The notes beneath the pieces were generated by a model. It searched no databases, was not told the origin of the DNA, and saw only the letters and a list, made by a program, of their open reading frames with translations. The position numbers and the translations under genes were made by a program. Shown here in pieces: positions 15,001 through 27,209 of a stretch of 64,000 bases of DNA. The stretch's first letter is position 1, and each line of letters starts with the position of its first letter. Source of the stretch: Actinostola sp. cb2023. Its lineage: Eukaryota; Cnidaria; Anthozoa; Actiniaria; Actinostolidae. The DNA lies in assembly GCA_033675265.1 (NCBI GenBank), contig JAUJYZ010000084.1, forward strand, positions 1 to 64,000. The letters run 5' to 3'.

Positions 15001-18000
15001 TGTCTTTTGGGTTCCCTGTAGTGTAGATAGTAGTGATCCTGATATTAGTTTATCAATAGTAAATAGTTGATACTAGCGCCTCATTTGCATGCTTGTCTTT
15101 TGGGTTCCCTGTAGTGTAGATAGTAGTGATCCTGATATTAGTTTATCAATAGTAAATAGTTGATACTAGCACCTCATTTGCATGCTTGTCTTTTGGGTTC
15201 CCTGTAGTGTAGATAGTAGTGATCCTGATATTAGTTTATCAATAGTAAATAGTTGATACTAGCGCCTCATTTGCATGCTTGTCTTTTGGGTTCCCTGTAG
15301 TGTAGATAGTAGTGATCCTGATATTAGTTTATCAATAGTAAATAGTTGATACTAGCGCCTCATTTGCATGCTTGTCTTTTGGGTTCCCTGTAGTGTAGAT
15401 AGTAGTGATCCTGATATTAGTTTATCAATAGTAAATAGTTGATACTAGCGCCTCATTTGCATGCTTGTCTTTTGGGTTCCCTGTAGTGTAGATAGTAGTG
15501 ATCCTGATATTAGTTTATCAATAGTAAATAGTTGATACTAGCGCCTCATTTGCATGCTTGTCTTTTGGGTTCCCTGTGGTGTAGATAGTAGTGATCCTGA
15601 TATTAGTTTATCAATAGTAAATAGTTGATACTAGCGCCTCATTTGCATGCTTGTCTTTTGGGTTCCCTGTAGTGTAGATAGTAGTGATCCTGATATTAGT
15701 TTATCAATAGTAAATAGTTGATACTAGCGCCTCATTTGCATGCTTGTCTTTTGGGTTCCCTGTAGTGTAGATAGTAGTGATCCTGATATTAGTTTATCAA
15801 TAGTAAATAGTTGATACTAGCGCCTCATTTGCATGCTTGTCTTTTGGGTTCCCTGTAGTGTAGATAGTAGTGATCCTGATATTAGTTTATCAATAGTAAA
15901 TAGTTGATACTAGCGCCTCATTTGCATGCTTGTCTTTTGGGTTCCCTGTGGTGTAGATAGTAGTGATCCTGATATTAGTTTATCAATAGTAAATAGTTGA
16001 TACTAGCACCTCATTTGCATGCTTGTCTTTTGGGTTCCCTGTAGTGTAGATAGTAGTGATCCTGATATTAGTTTATCAATAGTAAATAGTTGATACTAGC
16101 GCCTCATTTGCATGCTTGTCTTTTGGGTTCCCTGTAGTGTAGATAGTATTGATCCTGATATTAGTTTATCAATAGTAAATAGTTGATACTAGCGCCTCAT
16201 TTGCATGCTTGTCTTTTGGGTTCCCTGTGGTGTAGATAGTAGTGATCCTGATATTAGTTTATCAATAGTAAATAGTTGATACTAGCGCCTCATTTGCATG
16301 CTTGTCTTTTGGGTTCCCTGTGGTGTAGATAGTAGTGATCCTGATATTAGTTTATCAATAGTAAATAGTTGATACTAGCGCCTCATTTGCATGCTTGTCT
16401 TTTGGGTTCCCTGTGGTGTAGATAGTAGTGATCCTGATATTAGTTTATCAATAGTAAATAGTTGATACTAGCGCCTCATTTGCATGCTTGTCTTTTGGGT
16501 TCCCTGTGGTGTAGATAGTAGTGATCCTGATATTAGTTTATCAATAGTAAATAGTTGATACTAGCGCCTCATTTGCATGCTTGTCTTTTGGGTTCCCTGT
16601 GGTGTAGATAGTAGTGATCCTGATATTAGTTTATCAAATAGAAAGTAAATAGTTGATACTAGCGCCTCATTTGCATGCTTGTCTTTTGGGTTCCCTGTGG
16701 TGTAGATAGTAGTGATCCTGATATTAGTTTATCAATAGTAAATAGTTGATACTAGCGCCTCATTTGCATGCTTGTCTTTTGGGTTCCCTGTGGTGTAGAT
16801 AGTAGTGATCCTGATATTAGTTTATCAATAGTAAATAGTTGATACTAGCGCCTCATTTGCATGCTTGTCTTTTGGTTCCCTGTGGTGTAGATAGTAGTGA
16901 TCCTGATATTAGTTTATCAATAGTAAATAGTTGATACTAGCGCCTCATTTGCATGCTTGTCTTTTGGGTTCCCTGTAGTGTAGATAGTAGTGATCCTGAT
17001 ATTAGTTTATCAATAGTAAATAGTTGATACTAGCACCTCATTTGCATGCTTGTCTTTTGGGTTCCCTGTAGTGTAGATAGTAGTGATCCTGATATTAGTT
17101 TATCAATAGTAAATAGTTGATACTAGCGCCTCATTTGCATGCTTGTATTTTGGGTTCCCTGTGGTGTAGATAGTAGTGATCCTGATATTAGTTTATCAAT
17201 AGTAAATAGTTGACACTAGCACCTCATTTGCATGCTTGTCTTTTGGGTTCCCTGTGGTGTAGATAGTAGTGATCCTGATATTAGTTTATCAATAGTAAAT
17301 AGTTGATACTAGCGCCTCATTTGCATGCTTGTCTTTTGGGTTCCCTGTGGTGTAGATAGTAGTGATCCTGATATTAGTTTATCAATAGTAAATAGTTGAT
17401 ACTAGCGCCTCATTTGCATGCTTGTCTTTTGGGTTCCCTGTGGTGTAGATAGTAGTGATCCTGATATTAGTTTATCAATAGTAAATAGTTGATACTAGCA
17501 CTTCATTTGCATGCTTGTTTTTTGGGTTCCCTGTGGTGTAGATAGTAGTCCTGATATTAGTTTATCAATAGTAAATAGTTGATACTAGCACCTCATTTGC
17601 ATGCTTGTTTTTTGGGTTCCCTGTGGTGTAGATAGTAGTGATCCTGATATTAGTTTATCAATAGTAAATAGTTGACACTAGCACCTCATTTGCATGCTTG
17701 TCTTTTGGGTTCCCTGTGGTGTAGTAGTGATCCTGATATTAGTTTATCAATAGTAAATAGTTGATACTAGCACTTCATTTGCATGCTTGTTTTTTGGGTT
17801 CCCTGTGGTGTAGATAGTAGTGATCCTGATATTAGTTTATCAATAGTAAATAGTTGACACTAGCACCTCATTTGCATGCTTGTCTTTTGGGTTCCCTGTG
17901 GTGTAGATAGTAGTGATCCTGATATTAGTTTATCAATAGTAAATAGTTGATACTAGCGCCTCATTTGCATGCTTGTCTTTTGGGTTCCCTGTAGTGTAGA

Positions 18001-18662
18001 TAATATTGATCCTGATATTAGTTTATCAATAGTAAATAGTTGATACTAGCACCTCATTTGCATGCTTGTTTTTTGGGTTCCCTGTAGTGTAGATAGTAGT
18101 GATCCTGATATTAGTTTATCAATAGTAAATAGTTGATACTAGCGCCTCATTTGCATGCTTGTTTTTGGGTTCCCTGTAGTGTAGATAGTAGTGATCCTGA
18201 TATTAGTTTATCAATAGTAAATAGTTGATACTAGCGCCTCATTTGCATGCTTGTCTTTTGGGTTCCCTGTGGTGTAGATAGTAGTGATCCTGATATTAGT
18301 TTATCAATAGTAAATAGTTGATACTAGCACCTCATTTGCATGCTTGTCTTTTGGGTTCCCTGTGTAGTGTAGATAGTAGTGATCCTGATATTAGTTTATC
18401 AATAGTAAATAGTTGATACTAGCGCCTCATTTGCATGCTTGTCTTTTGGGTTCCCTGTGGTGTAGATAGTAGTGATCCTGATATTAGTTTATCAATAGTA
18501 AATAGTTGATACTAGCGCCTCATTTGCATGCTTGTCTTTTGGGTTCCCTGTAGTGTAGATAGTAGTGATCCTGATATTAGTTTATCATTAGTAAATAGTT
18601 GATACTAGCGCCTCATTTGCATGCTTGTCTTTTGGGTTCCCTGTGGTGTAGATAGTAGTGAT
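1..18662. repeat. Satellite A: 93-bp tandem array, about 200 copies
   Basis: The stretch is a continuous head-to-tail array. Two adjacent unit starts (531 and 624) give a period of 93 bp, and the window opens exactly on a unit start. Each unit contains the octamer ATTTGCAT (unit positions 49-56), a small dyad TATCAA/TTGATA (17-22 and 33-38) and a single CpG in TAGCGCC. Most units differ only by the length of the T-run after GCTTGTC, a CG-to-CA change, or GTGGTG versus GTAGTG. All frames are closed, so it is non-coding. Scrambled or partial units occur near 95-130, 2010-2060, 3940-3975, 10306-10390 and 13738-13970. The array ends abruptly at about 18660-18662; its left end is not visible. It could be pericentromeric or interstitial heterochromatin, which the sequence does not decide. 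Confidence 0.98.
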
Positions 18663-19849
18663 TGGTTGTCACGTGACCATAAACCCGCCAAAAATAACGT
18701 AAAAATGCGGGCCGACTTTATCACGTTTCAGTTACCAAACGTTTTTGGTGTTAAATCATTAAGGCTGACCTGACCTGTTTTTTTTCGATTATCTCCCAAA
18801 CAAGCAACGAGGGACAGACAACCAATCCAGGCAGAATTGAAAAGATCTCTACAAATGTCATTCATTAATGCGTTATTGATCATTCCTAGAAAAGTTTCTC
18901 ATTTTCAGCTGAATTTCTTAAAACTTCAAGACCACGTGGTCGGTCACGTGACACACCTTATACCTTCATTAGAGGTATTTTTATTGAAAATCTTTATAAT
19001 TAATTAATTGTTCATTTCGTTTGTTTAACATGCAGGATCTTTTTAATTATTGATATTCTTTCTATGCAGGATTTATCTATTGAGAAATTAGTTTCCAAGT
19101 TATGATATATTAACAGTTTTTGTAGCTACTGCCTGTCCGTAAGTATATAAGATTTTAAATTTCGGTTCGTTCGGCCGGAAAATCCGATTGAAGTGAGTCG
19201 AATTACTCCGGCGAACGAGAGCGAAGACGAGTGAAGCCTAGAAAACCTTTTCCCGATGATACCAGATGTATTTTTGTTATTATGGTACATTATATATATA
19301 TATATTTATAGCTTTACTTTGTTCTTTTGGATAGACGAAGAGCCACTTCAGTGGAAATGCTATCATTAAACCATTATTATAATATTTATTTTCATTTTTG
19401 TTACACCGTCAACATCACAACATTTTCTTTTCACATTACATTTATTTTCTCCATAATTTCTTTCCTTCATGTCTCTCCTTTATCTATTTTTTCTCTTGAT
19501 CATTTCTTAACTCATTGTCTATATTCATTTTATTACTGGCTTTACAGCAGCAGAAGTAGCTACATGCAGTCCTAGACTGCTCTATTTTTGATACTTGTAT
19601 TTGTTAGAAGTGTAAATGATTAATATTTGTGTAATTAGTATAATGTATCTTATGTACCAAAGATGGTATTTGTTGGATTAAAGATGATTATTCACCACTA
19701 AATTTTAAAAACTTCGGGACTAAAGCATTTGGCCGAGTTTATAATGTCTAATCATTTTGACTAAACATCACAAAACTTGGCACAGCTTGAGAGTTTTATA
19801 TCCTCTACTCATTTAAGTGAATGAAATCCAAAACAGCGTATCACGTGGT
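18663..19849. other. Non-coding flank of satellite A with CACGTG motifs
   Basis: No gene is visible in this AT-rich stretch. Palindromic CACGTG hexamers lie at 18670, 18933, 18945 and 19842. Two of them form a close pair 12 bp apart (18933/18945), a geometry repeated at 19842/19854. Short TA-rich runs occur near 19290. The short open frames here look like chance. Confidence 0.6.
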
Positions 19850-21842
19850 TAACCACGTGACAAAGAATTTTGAAAACAAAATATAAAATGCGGTCGCCAG
19901 TTTAAGAGGAAAGTGAAAGTAAATAGTTGTGTATAATCACGTTTATGATCATCTATTAACCTTCGTTTAGAAAACCTGTCTCCCGCTTTTTGCAAGGAGA
20001 ATATTTCGGAAAAGAGGTCACGTGACCATTTCATCAGATTATATTTCTGTAGTTTCTCTTAAACTATATCAAGAGACCATGAGGGACAGAGAGGGAGTCT
20101 TCCAGTATAGGGTCTGGGATATCTTAATTTCAAAAAATCTATTTTTAGAATGCGGACGTCTGAGGAAATTAACTTCCGGTTCAAGCAGATGTAAAAATTG
20201 TTTTTTTAGGCCGAGTATTATATTTTGACTCTGATTTTGACTGAAATCATCAGAAAAGCATCGCAAGAATTTATTTTATATGGAAAGGAGTTGTTTAAGT
20301 TCGAACAGAGTCCAAAAGTCGCCTTGTGTTGTGGTCTGTAGGATTGAATGAACAACAAAAACTAAACGCCGAAAACTACTGCCAACTCAACAAGAAGGTC
20401 GCTGCATGAAGAAGGTCGCTGTTTGTACTTTCTTCTTGCTGTTCTGCCTTGAACAATTAAGAAAAACATTCCCAAGAATAGATGTAATCGATTTGAAAGT
20501 GCATTAAAGACTAAATCCGATGGAAAATCTAAGGATAAAGTCGTGAAAATTGCTGGTTTTCCAAAAAGGCTGTTGATTGTTGTAGCGGTGGATGCAAAGC
20601 TGCCGGCTTAGCCGAAGACTTTCAAAGACGTATTTTCGTCTCTTTCGTCAAACTATTTCGTCAGAAAGTGACTTCTATTTATTCTTGGATGTGGTTTAGT
20701 GGTATCTTGTAATTATCGTTGTGCGGGCGTTTGAAGAGTTTTCACAAGGCTATTCAAAAACAAATTTGCCGTGAAACATGATGATGAGCGACAAGACGAG
20801 TCACGAGTGAATCAAACAAGCAGTGAAAGTAAGCGTGTTTGTTGTGTGCTTGTGTATTTTCTTTACCTAAAATGACTTAAAAATGGATTGTGAATATTTT
20901 TTGTGTGTATATAACGGCATCTGAATGACTTGAAATCTCTGCAAAAACTACGGTTTACTTCATTCAAGTTTTGATTCAACGTTTACTGGATTCACTGACT
21001 TCCACAAGTTGGCTTTTATGGCCGCTTGACGCTTCAGTGAAAATAAAAAGTTGAGCGCAAAACCGTTCAAAATTACTTTGTTATCCATCGAGTACCATTT
21101 AAAATAGAGGCCGCATCACCGGTATATTGTATTCCCTTGTTTATGACTTTACTCAGTCAGAATCAAGTAATATTATTTCTCAAATCAGTTGATGCTGAAA
21201 CGAATAAGCTTATGTTAGTTTATACCGAATTTCTGCCTGGTGCAGCACTTTGCCAAATTAAACTTGGGAAAGACACTCTCTCAACAAAGAAAGGGAAACG
21301 AAAAATAACACTGATCAGAAAGCAGGTCTCAAATGGAAGAAGAATTAGACATTTTGGTGCAGATGAAAGAAGCAGTTGTTGACAAAAAGCATTCACTAGT
21401 TTCTTTCCGCGGGACATTTACATTTTCTTTGTTATCATCTGACTCATTACTGCCGTCTCAAAAGTCTAATAATCTATAAATTAACCGAGCCATTTATAAA
21501 AAGTAATCAAATTCAAAAAACAAAACAAAAACACGGTTTTATTTCGCCGGGATAGAGTAAGATAGATCTTAGCCGCCATCTACTTTGAACCGGAAGTTCA
21601 TTTCCTCAGACGTCCGCATTCTAAAAATAGATTTTTTGAAATTAAGATATCCCAAGAATAGCGCGAGACTCCCTCTCTGTCCCTTATGGTCTCTTGACTA
21701 TATATAATTCCGAGGTTTTCTAAACGCTATCTTGTTTAACTGGTTATCCTTAACGCTATTACGTAAAAGGTATTTCATTGTGAATTGAATTCGCGACCGC
21801 ATTTAAGAAAAACTATATTTTCCTCCATAAGGTCACGTGACC
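19850..21842. mobile_element. Older fold-back element split by a transposon insertion
   Basis: Segments 19854-19990 and 21708-21840 are diverged inverted copies. Both carry CACGTGAC at the outer end, then a block reading AATGCGGTCGC on the left and GCGACCGCATT on the right, then an inner block with TTTAGAAAACCT versus AGGTTTTCTAAACG. Between them sits the 1.63-kb transposon at 20070-21696, flanked by its own target duplication. The simplest reading is an old palindromic non-autonomous element with a younger transposon inserted near its centre. The outer ends and any target duplication of the old element are not clear. Confidence 0.55.
20070..21696. mobile_element. Long-TIR DNA transposon, non-autonomous, copy 1
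   Basis: The left end begins CAAGAGACCATGAGGGACAG and the right end is its inverted counterpart ending in GGTCTCTTG. The terminal inverted repeats run about 115 bp, as far as the CGGAAGTT block. The element is flanked by 7-bp direct repeats ACTATAT (20063-20069 and 21697-21703). A second copy, similar at nearly every position with a few small indels, lies at 62107-63716. The inside is unrelated to the arms and contains no full transposase. A 48-codon frame at 21333-21479 is open in both copies, but the differences I see change the amino acid, so it shows no sign of selection. A deletion derivative of a longer autonomous element is likely. Superfamily unknown: a 7-bp duplication would suit Dada-like or P-like elements, but I see no transposase to prove it. 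Confidence 0.85.
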
Positions 21843-22555
21843 ACATGATGTCACAATTGTTAGATCCAAATTGTCTCAAATCTTGTATATAACCTTATGC
21901 CTAAATATGAGTGCCTAAGTAAATTAGAGCAGCGAGTTATTACAAGAAATGTGATTTTCCAAATTGCCTTTTTGAACCAGGCCTTAAGTATACCTTGAGA
22001 AAATCGTGATTTTATGCTAATTAGGCACAAGACCCATGCCTTAACGTATAACATGCTTGAGTTGGGGGCCCTGCTTACAATGAGGATAGCCCTAGTGCTA
22101 GATTTGTCCCACTACTATAGGGAGGGTCACACTAACACTTCAACATTGTATGTTACTGTGTTTTTTTCTTTTTCTTTACATGGGTTATCTCGTCACTAGC
22201 TCTGGCTCTACTAGTCTTCTTGTAAATAGGGCCTTATTTCTGACAGCTTACAAAGTACAGTTATGACCCACAAGCACTTTTGAAAGGCTATCGTTTTCAT
22301 GGGCATGATACCAGGATTTCCCCAGTGTTATCAAAAAGTTATCTAGTACTGTAGGAGGAGAATAAAGGAAATATGGGGATCTTTTTCATTCCCAAGTTAT
22401 CATTTTTCACTAAATGCTCTGAGCGAATTACAGCCAACAAAAAATATGAAAAAGCCAGTAAATGATCATTCCAGTATCCCCCCCCCCTCCCCCCCACCCT
22501 ACCCCACTCCCCATTTTATTATACCCAACTCCCTCCCCCTAATAATTAATGGCCA
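21704..22555. other. Non-coding stretch
   Basis: After the right arm of the old fold-back element (to about 21842) I see no gene. There is a C-rich low-complexity run at about 22482-22540. Confidence 0.5.
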
Positions 22556-22694
22556 GGGCCCGGTTGTTCGAAAGTGGGTTAGCGCTAACCCAGGGTTAAA
22601 TATGGCTAACCTAGGGTAAAATCTTAAGAATTAACCCTAGGTTAGCGAATTTAATCCCAGGTTAGCGTTAACCCGCTTTCGAACAACCGGACCC
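22556..22694. mobile_element. Palindromic MITE (CCGGTTGTTCGAAAG family)
   Basis: The element starts GGGCCCGGTTGTTCGAAAG and ends with the near-perfect inverse CTTTCGAACAACCGGACCC. The arms continue as GGGTTAGCGCTAACC and GGTTAGCGTTAACCC with repeated TTAACCCTAGGTTAGC motifs, so the 139 bp can fold on itself almost completely. It is non-coding. I recognise similar palindromes from marine invertebrate genomes, but the superfamily is not established here. Confidence 0.75.
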
Positions 22695-24040
22695 AACAGG
22701 ACAGAATGGCAAAGCTTGTACTTTAAGCTGTTGATGTCAAGAAAGGCGAGAACAAAAATATAAAGGCAAAGAGATAATAATAATAATAATAATTTAATTC
22801 TTAGAAAAGCGCATTATTATTTTATTTTATTTTTTTCCCATTCCATATGGATCTCAATGCTCTTTACAAGTAAAGTAATAATGATCCCAAGACTGGATCC
22901 CAAATGAATCCAGGCCCGCAAATGAACCCAGGACCGCACGGTGATCCCAGAGGGAAAATACAGAATCTAGGACGGAACAAAATTAGCTTTCACACTTGTG
23001 CTTTTGCTGATCTGAAGAACTTGTGAACAGACTCGAAAATATTAACATCCTTGTTTTGTAGAAAAACGTAGTCTAATATTTGCATGTTCGAGCCTTTTAT
23101 AATGGGTTTCCTGTGGTAGTACGCGAGTGCGCGCAATACCTATTATGTTGGGTTCCCTGTGCTTAGTAAATTATCATTGCTCCCTGTACTGTGCGCATCC
23201 GGATCCCGCGCGTAAGACGCGCCCGCAGAAAGATTTTGCAGTATTGAAACAAGGTATGAAACTAAGGCCTTGTATTTTGTTGCATGCAAATTGTTGCAGA
23301 ATTAGGATCATAATTGCATATGTGGACCATAGTTAGTAGAGGGAATGGTTAGGAAGCCTTTTGTTATATTTCTTTGTTCTAGTCCTAATGTCATTATGAT
23401 GTTGAACGGGTCCTGACCGTGCACAATGTTTGTTCAAATTCATTAGAAAATGGCTAAATGAATTCAGGTTTACCACAAAATAAACTCATTTTACAAAGTT
23501 CATTGTTTATGACACTTTTCAACGACAATATATTACATCACAATGTATGTTTACCGAACCGGATGCTGAAAAGCATCATGCAGTTTACTGAACATAAATT
23601 ATATCAAATACTTTTGGACAACCAGTACGCGAAGACCAGTAATCCTTATTAGTTCCGGTAACGGTAGATGCATGACTGATGGCTGTAAGTGGACGTGCCC
23701 CAGGCTGACCAGGGGGATTGTAAAAAGGGTGCAGCTGTCAAATATTGACGACTTTCTCCAGGAATGGGAAATCTTACAAGTCAAAGCTGCATGTCAGTCC
23801 CCTGCCTTGTATTCCCCAACATATCCCCCTGGACAACCCAGGGGTAACCCCCTCTGGAAAGTGTGGTGATAGGTGCATCACCCTTGGCAATAAAAATCAC
23901 CCGTACCTCATCCTCCAACTCAATACTTCTTTCAATAAATGTCTTTTCCCAATCGCTCTCTCAACACAGCGCACGTGTATCTTTGCACAGCATACCAATC
24001 TTCTTTGGTGGGTTTCTGAATCCAAAGACACTTCAACTAG
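22695..24040. other. Non-coding stretch with a short AAT run
   Basis: It contains an (AAT)n microsatellite at about 22765-22792 and a decayed segment with GAATCCAGGCCCGC-like short direct repeats at 22890-22970. Open frames up to about 100 codons occur at 23127-24075, but none resembles a protein I know and they overlap in several frames. Confidence 0.5.
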
Positions 24041-24567
24041 TTAGGCGGATATGTGCAAAATCGTTCGTTTTGTGAAGAAAGCACCAAATTTGGCACAGAT
24101 GAAGCTTTTGATGTACTAATGAGATTCAGATATGGAGCCATCACCAAAAATCAATTATAAGGCTTTTTAAGGGGGTGTTTAACATGGAAACGAGGCTGTA
24201 TGAAAGAAAATCACCTTTAGGGCTATCGTACTTTATTAAAACCATAAAATTTACAGTTTCGTACTTGGTCCTGTCGTTATAGTAATGCATCAGCAATAGG
24301 TGGTGTACTCCATGAGTTTATGTAAATTTTAAGGGGGGAGGGGTGGGTATACGTTTGAAAACGAGGCCGTAATTAGAAGATTCTAAATAACTATCAGTCA
24401 ATACCAGATCATGAGCGGAACTTCGGTTAAATTCTGTAATAATGAAATTTTCCCATCACGAGCGTCGCATTAATACTCACAGATAAAACAAACTAAGTGT
24501 ACTACTCTATTTAACAAAGAAACTATTCAAACAGTGGTGCATGAAAACGAGGCTAAATTTTAAATAA
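24041..24567. repeat. Left arm of a 0.5-kb inverted repeat
   Basis: This segment is the reverse complement of about 27380-27907, starting at AGGCGGATA and ending at GAGGCTAAATTT. The two arms share blocks such as CACCAAATTTGG, GGTCCTGTCGTTATAGTAATG and CAGTGGTGCATGAAAACGAGG, with scattered substitutions and small indels. Between the arms lies a decayed Ty3/gypsy element. The arms could be long TIRs of a composite element or two separately inserted copies of one repeat. Confidence 0.85.
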
Positions 24568-24666
24568 CCTTTTGCAGGGATTGGCTGACAAGCATTGAGT
24601 TAGACTGGTATAGAATCTTCAATGTTAAGATTCCAGAGTCAGTGCTTGTTCAAGAGCCAAAGCAAA

Positions 24667-25560
24667 AATTACTAAAAAAATCCGTCAGACCTTTTCGAGG
24701 TTGAATTAGGAACTATCAAGGGCATTATGCCAAGATAGATGAAACAAGGGGCTACACCCAAATTTTGCAAGGTCCGACCCATAACCTACGCTCTGCTTGA
24801 AGCCGTCGAGATAGAGTATGATCGCATATAGAGGGAGGGCATAGTAGAGAAAGTGGAATTCCAGTGCGTGGGCCACTCCCATGGTTCATATTCCCAAGGC
24901 TGATGGGACTACGTTGTCACAGTCAACCCCCAGCTCAATGTGCTACGCTATCCAATTCCCCACCCAGAAGAGGTTTTCCACAAGTTGATGGTGGGAAGCT
25001 GTTCACAACATTAGGCTTGAAGAATGCTTACCAGCAACTTCTAATTCAGTGCAGAGGAAAGTCAACCCTTTGTCACCATTTACACCCACAGGGGCTTGTA
25101 TTGCAACAATAGACTCCCAATTGGAATTGCATCATCAGCAATCTTCCAGAAGACCATGGACATGATACTCCAAGGTCTTGATCATGTTGCTAGTATTCAG
25201 GATGACATCCTAGTAACAGGGTTAAATGACAGTCACCATCCGCGCAAAATCTGGAACATGTTCTCCAGTGCCTTGAAGAGAATGGATTAAGACTTAAGCT
25301 TGACAAATGAAAGTTTATGCAGAAATCGGTGCCCTTTATTAGCTGCATCATCTCAGCAGAAGAACTTTCCCCCACCACAGAGAAGGTGGAACCACTCAGA
25401 CAGGTTCGAAGACCGGCCAGAGAACATAACCACACTAAGGTCATTCCTGGCAGGTAGATCCCCAACTTAAGCAAGTGGACTAATCCCCATCCTTGAATCG
25501 GTTGCTTCAGAAGGAACAGGAAGGAATACGAGGAGGCATTCAAGCTGGCCTAAAACTCCC
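24667..25560 (+). pseudogene. Ty3/gypsy reverse transcriptase relic
   Basis: Broken frames give a recognisable reverse transcriptase in the order expected for a K02A2.6-like (Mag-type) Ty3/gypsy element. Seen in sequence are GLKNAYQQLL at about 25015-25045, LPIGIASSAIFQKTMD at about 25105-25160, the catalytic SIQDDILVTG with its DD pair at 25201-25206, and further downstream a phase shift away ENGLRLKL and FMQKS. Several frameshifts and stops separate these blocks, and the segment ends in a deletion near 25560, so no functional product is possible. RNase H and integrase remnants follow in the same direction. Confidence 0.85.
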
Positions 25561-25867
25561 TAACCTCAGACAAAGTATTGTATTTTGCACGGCATGTCTG
25601 AAAATCAGTTTATTGAGCCATTAACCATGTTGAAATAAAGTTAATTGATTGATTGAAGGTATTAGTGCACCACAATCTATGCAGACATCCCACTCATCCT
25701 AAGATGTAACGCAAGTGCATAGAGCATTGTGGCGGTCATGTTCCATCGCTTCCCAAGGGGTGTGAAAAGGAGGTTACACATCTAGATCTCTGAAACATGC
25801 AGAGTGGAACTTAATAATATAATAGCCAGATAAAAAAGGGAGGGTTAGCAAATAATAGTCATTGGAG

Positions 25868-26095
25868 TCACATAGTTCTACATGTACCTATTCGGGAAAC
25901 AGTTCACAGTGTACCGACCACAAACCACTGCTCAAGATCTTCTCTCCAGACTAGCGATACCAGTACTGGCAGCAGCGAGACTTCAGCGCTGATCACTATT
26001 GCTATCATCCTACAAATATACACCATCGAGTACTGACAAATCATCTAATGCTGGCGCTCTATCAAGACTTCCTATGAAATAATTTAAGGACGCCA
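25868..26095 (+). pseudogene. Ty3/gypsy RNase H relic
   Basis: The segment encodes, with frame breaks, the typical FGKQFTVYTDHKPL motif followed by LAIPVLAAARLQR and a tail matching SSNAGALSRLP. This is the RNase H part of a gypsy polyprotein, between the reverse transcriptase relic upstream and the integrase relic downstream. The sequence between 25560 and 25868 does not read as the expected connection domain and appears deleted or replaced. Confidence 0.7.
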
Positions 26096-26195
26096 GCATT
26101 GAAAACTCAATCTATTCAGTGGCACAGCACCAGTTAGTGACACCCTGTGTCAGCAACACGAACAGCTTGTGACCGGACATTGTCTAAGGCACTTT

Positions 26196-27052
26196 CTCTA
26201 ACCCAGGATGGTTGGGCCATGTACTCATGCGAGGACCCATAGCGAAAGCCATACTTCCATTGCAGGAACGAGCTCTCAGTCGGACAAAGAATGCCTGATG
26301 TGGGGTCTTAGAGTCATCATACCACTGGCACCAAGACAGCAAATCCTCCAAGAGCTACATTCAACACATCCACGGCTCGAACACAGCACGCAGCTGTCCA
26401 GGCTGCATATGAACCGGATCACCCATTGTGACTACCATAGGCACCACTATATATACCCATGGATCTGGCCCGCAAAACCATGGCAATGCATTCATGTAGA
26501 CTTCACTACCTACAGTGATCGTCAGTATCTCATTATGGTCGATGCCCACTCAAAGTGGCCTGAGGACATTGGTCCCATGAGAAGCACTAAGTGCCAAGTC
26601 CACTGCAGCTGTCATGCACAGCATGTTCTCAAGATATGGACTACCTGAACTGACTGTCAGCGATAATGGTCCTCCAGAACCTAACTTCACTGATAAAACC
26701 AGACAACACTGGATGAGTTAAAACCAAAAAGGCTGAAATGAATGATCGACGCACAAGACCAAAACACTTCACAAACGGAGAATCAGTCGGCTGGGTTAGA
26801 GATTACAGGACATCTAACAAGTGGCAACCAGCAACAGTTGTCGAGCACCAGGCACCCTACTCATACTCTGTACAGCTAGATGATGGAACCACCATTGGAA
26901 ACGACACACCAATCAGCTACTTGACAACAACCAACCAACAACTGATGCAGCATCACATCCAGCAGTCGAGCAATCACCCACATGGACAGCACAAGCATCA
27001 GCAAAGGGACAACCTGATGCAGCAGCCCAAGTACCCTGAGCTCCTCAACTGA
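26196..27052 (+). pseudogene. Ty3/gypsy integrase relic and C-terminal tail
   Basis: A zinc-binding-side remnant reads ECLMWGLRVIIPLAP. It is followed by PWIWPAKPWQCIHVDF and YLIMVDAHSKWPE, hallmarks of the integrase catalytic core in K02A2.6-like Ty3/gypsy elements. A deletion removes much of the core. A separate open segment at 26738-27052 reads NGESVGWVRDYRT and KWQPATVVEH, as in the C-terminal DNA-binding end of these integrases. Stops and shifts make the whole a pseudogene. Confidence 0.82.
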
Positions 27053-27209
27053 AGCCCACAACCCGGCCCAGAACTGAATGCTTAGGAGATCGAGGCAAAA
27101 AGTAAAGACTGTAGTAACAATATTATTTTACATTATTTCCTGAGATACTTATTGAACACATGTAGTTACATCATTATTGCTTTTTGCTTGTTATTTCTGC
27201 CAATTAGCC

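Noticed and set aside
1..18662. CRISPR-like array of regular repeats
   Set aside because: The repeats are contiguous 93-bp units without unique spacers, in a eukaryotic context: a satellite.
20022..20266. Short overlapping frames at the transposon left end, repeated at 62052-62390
   Set aside because: They cross the terminal inverted repeat on both strands; sharing between copies reflects the transposon, not a gene.
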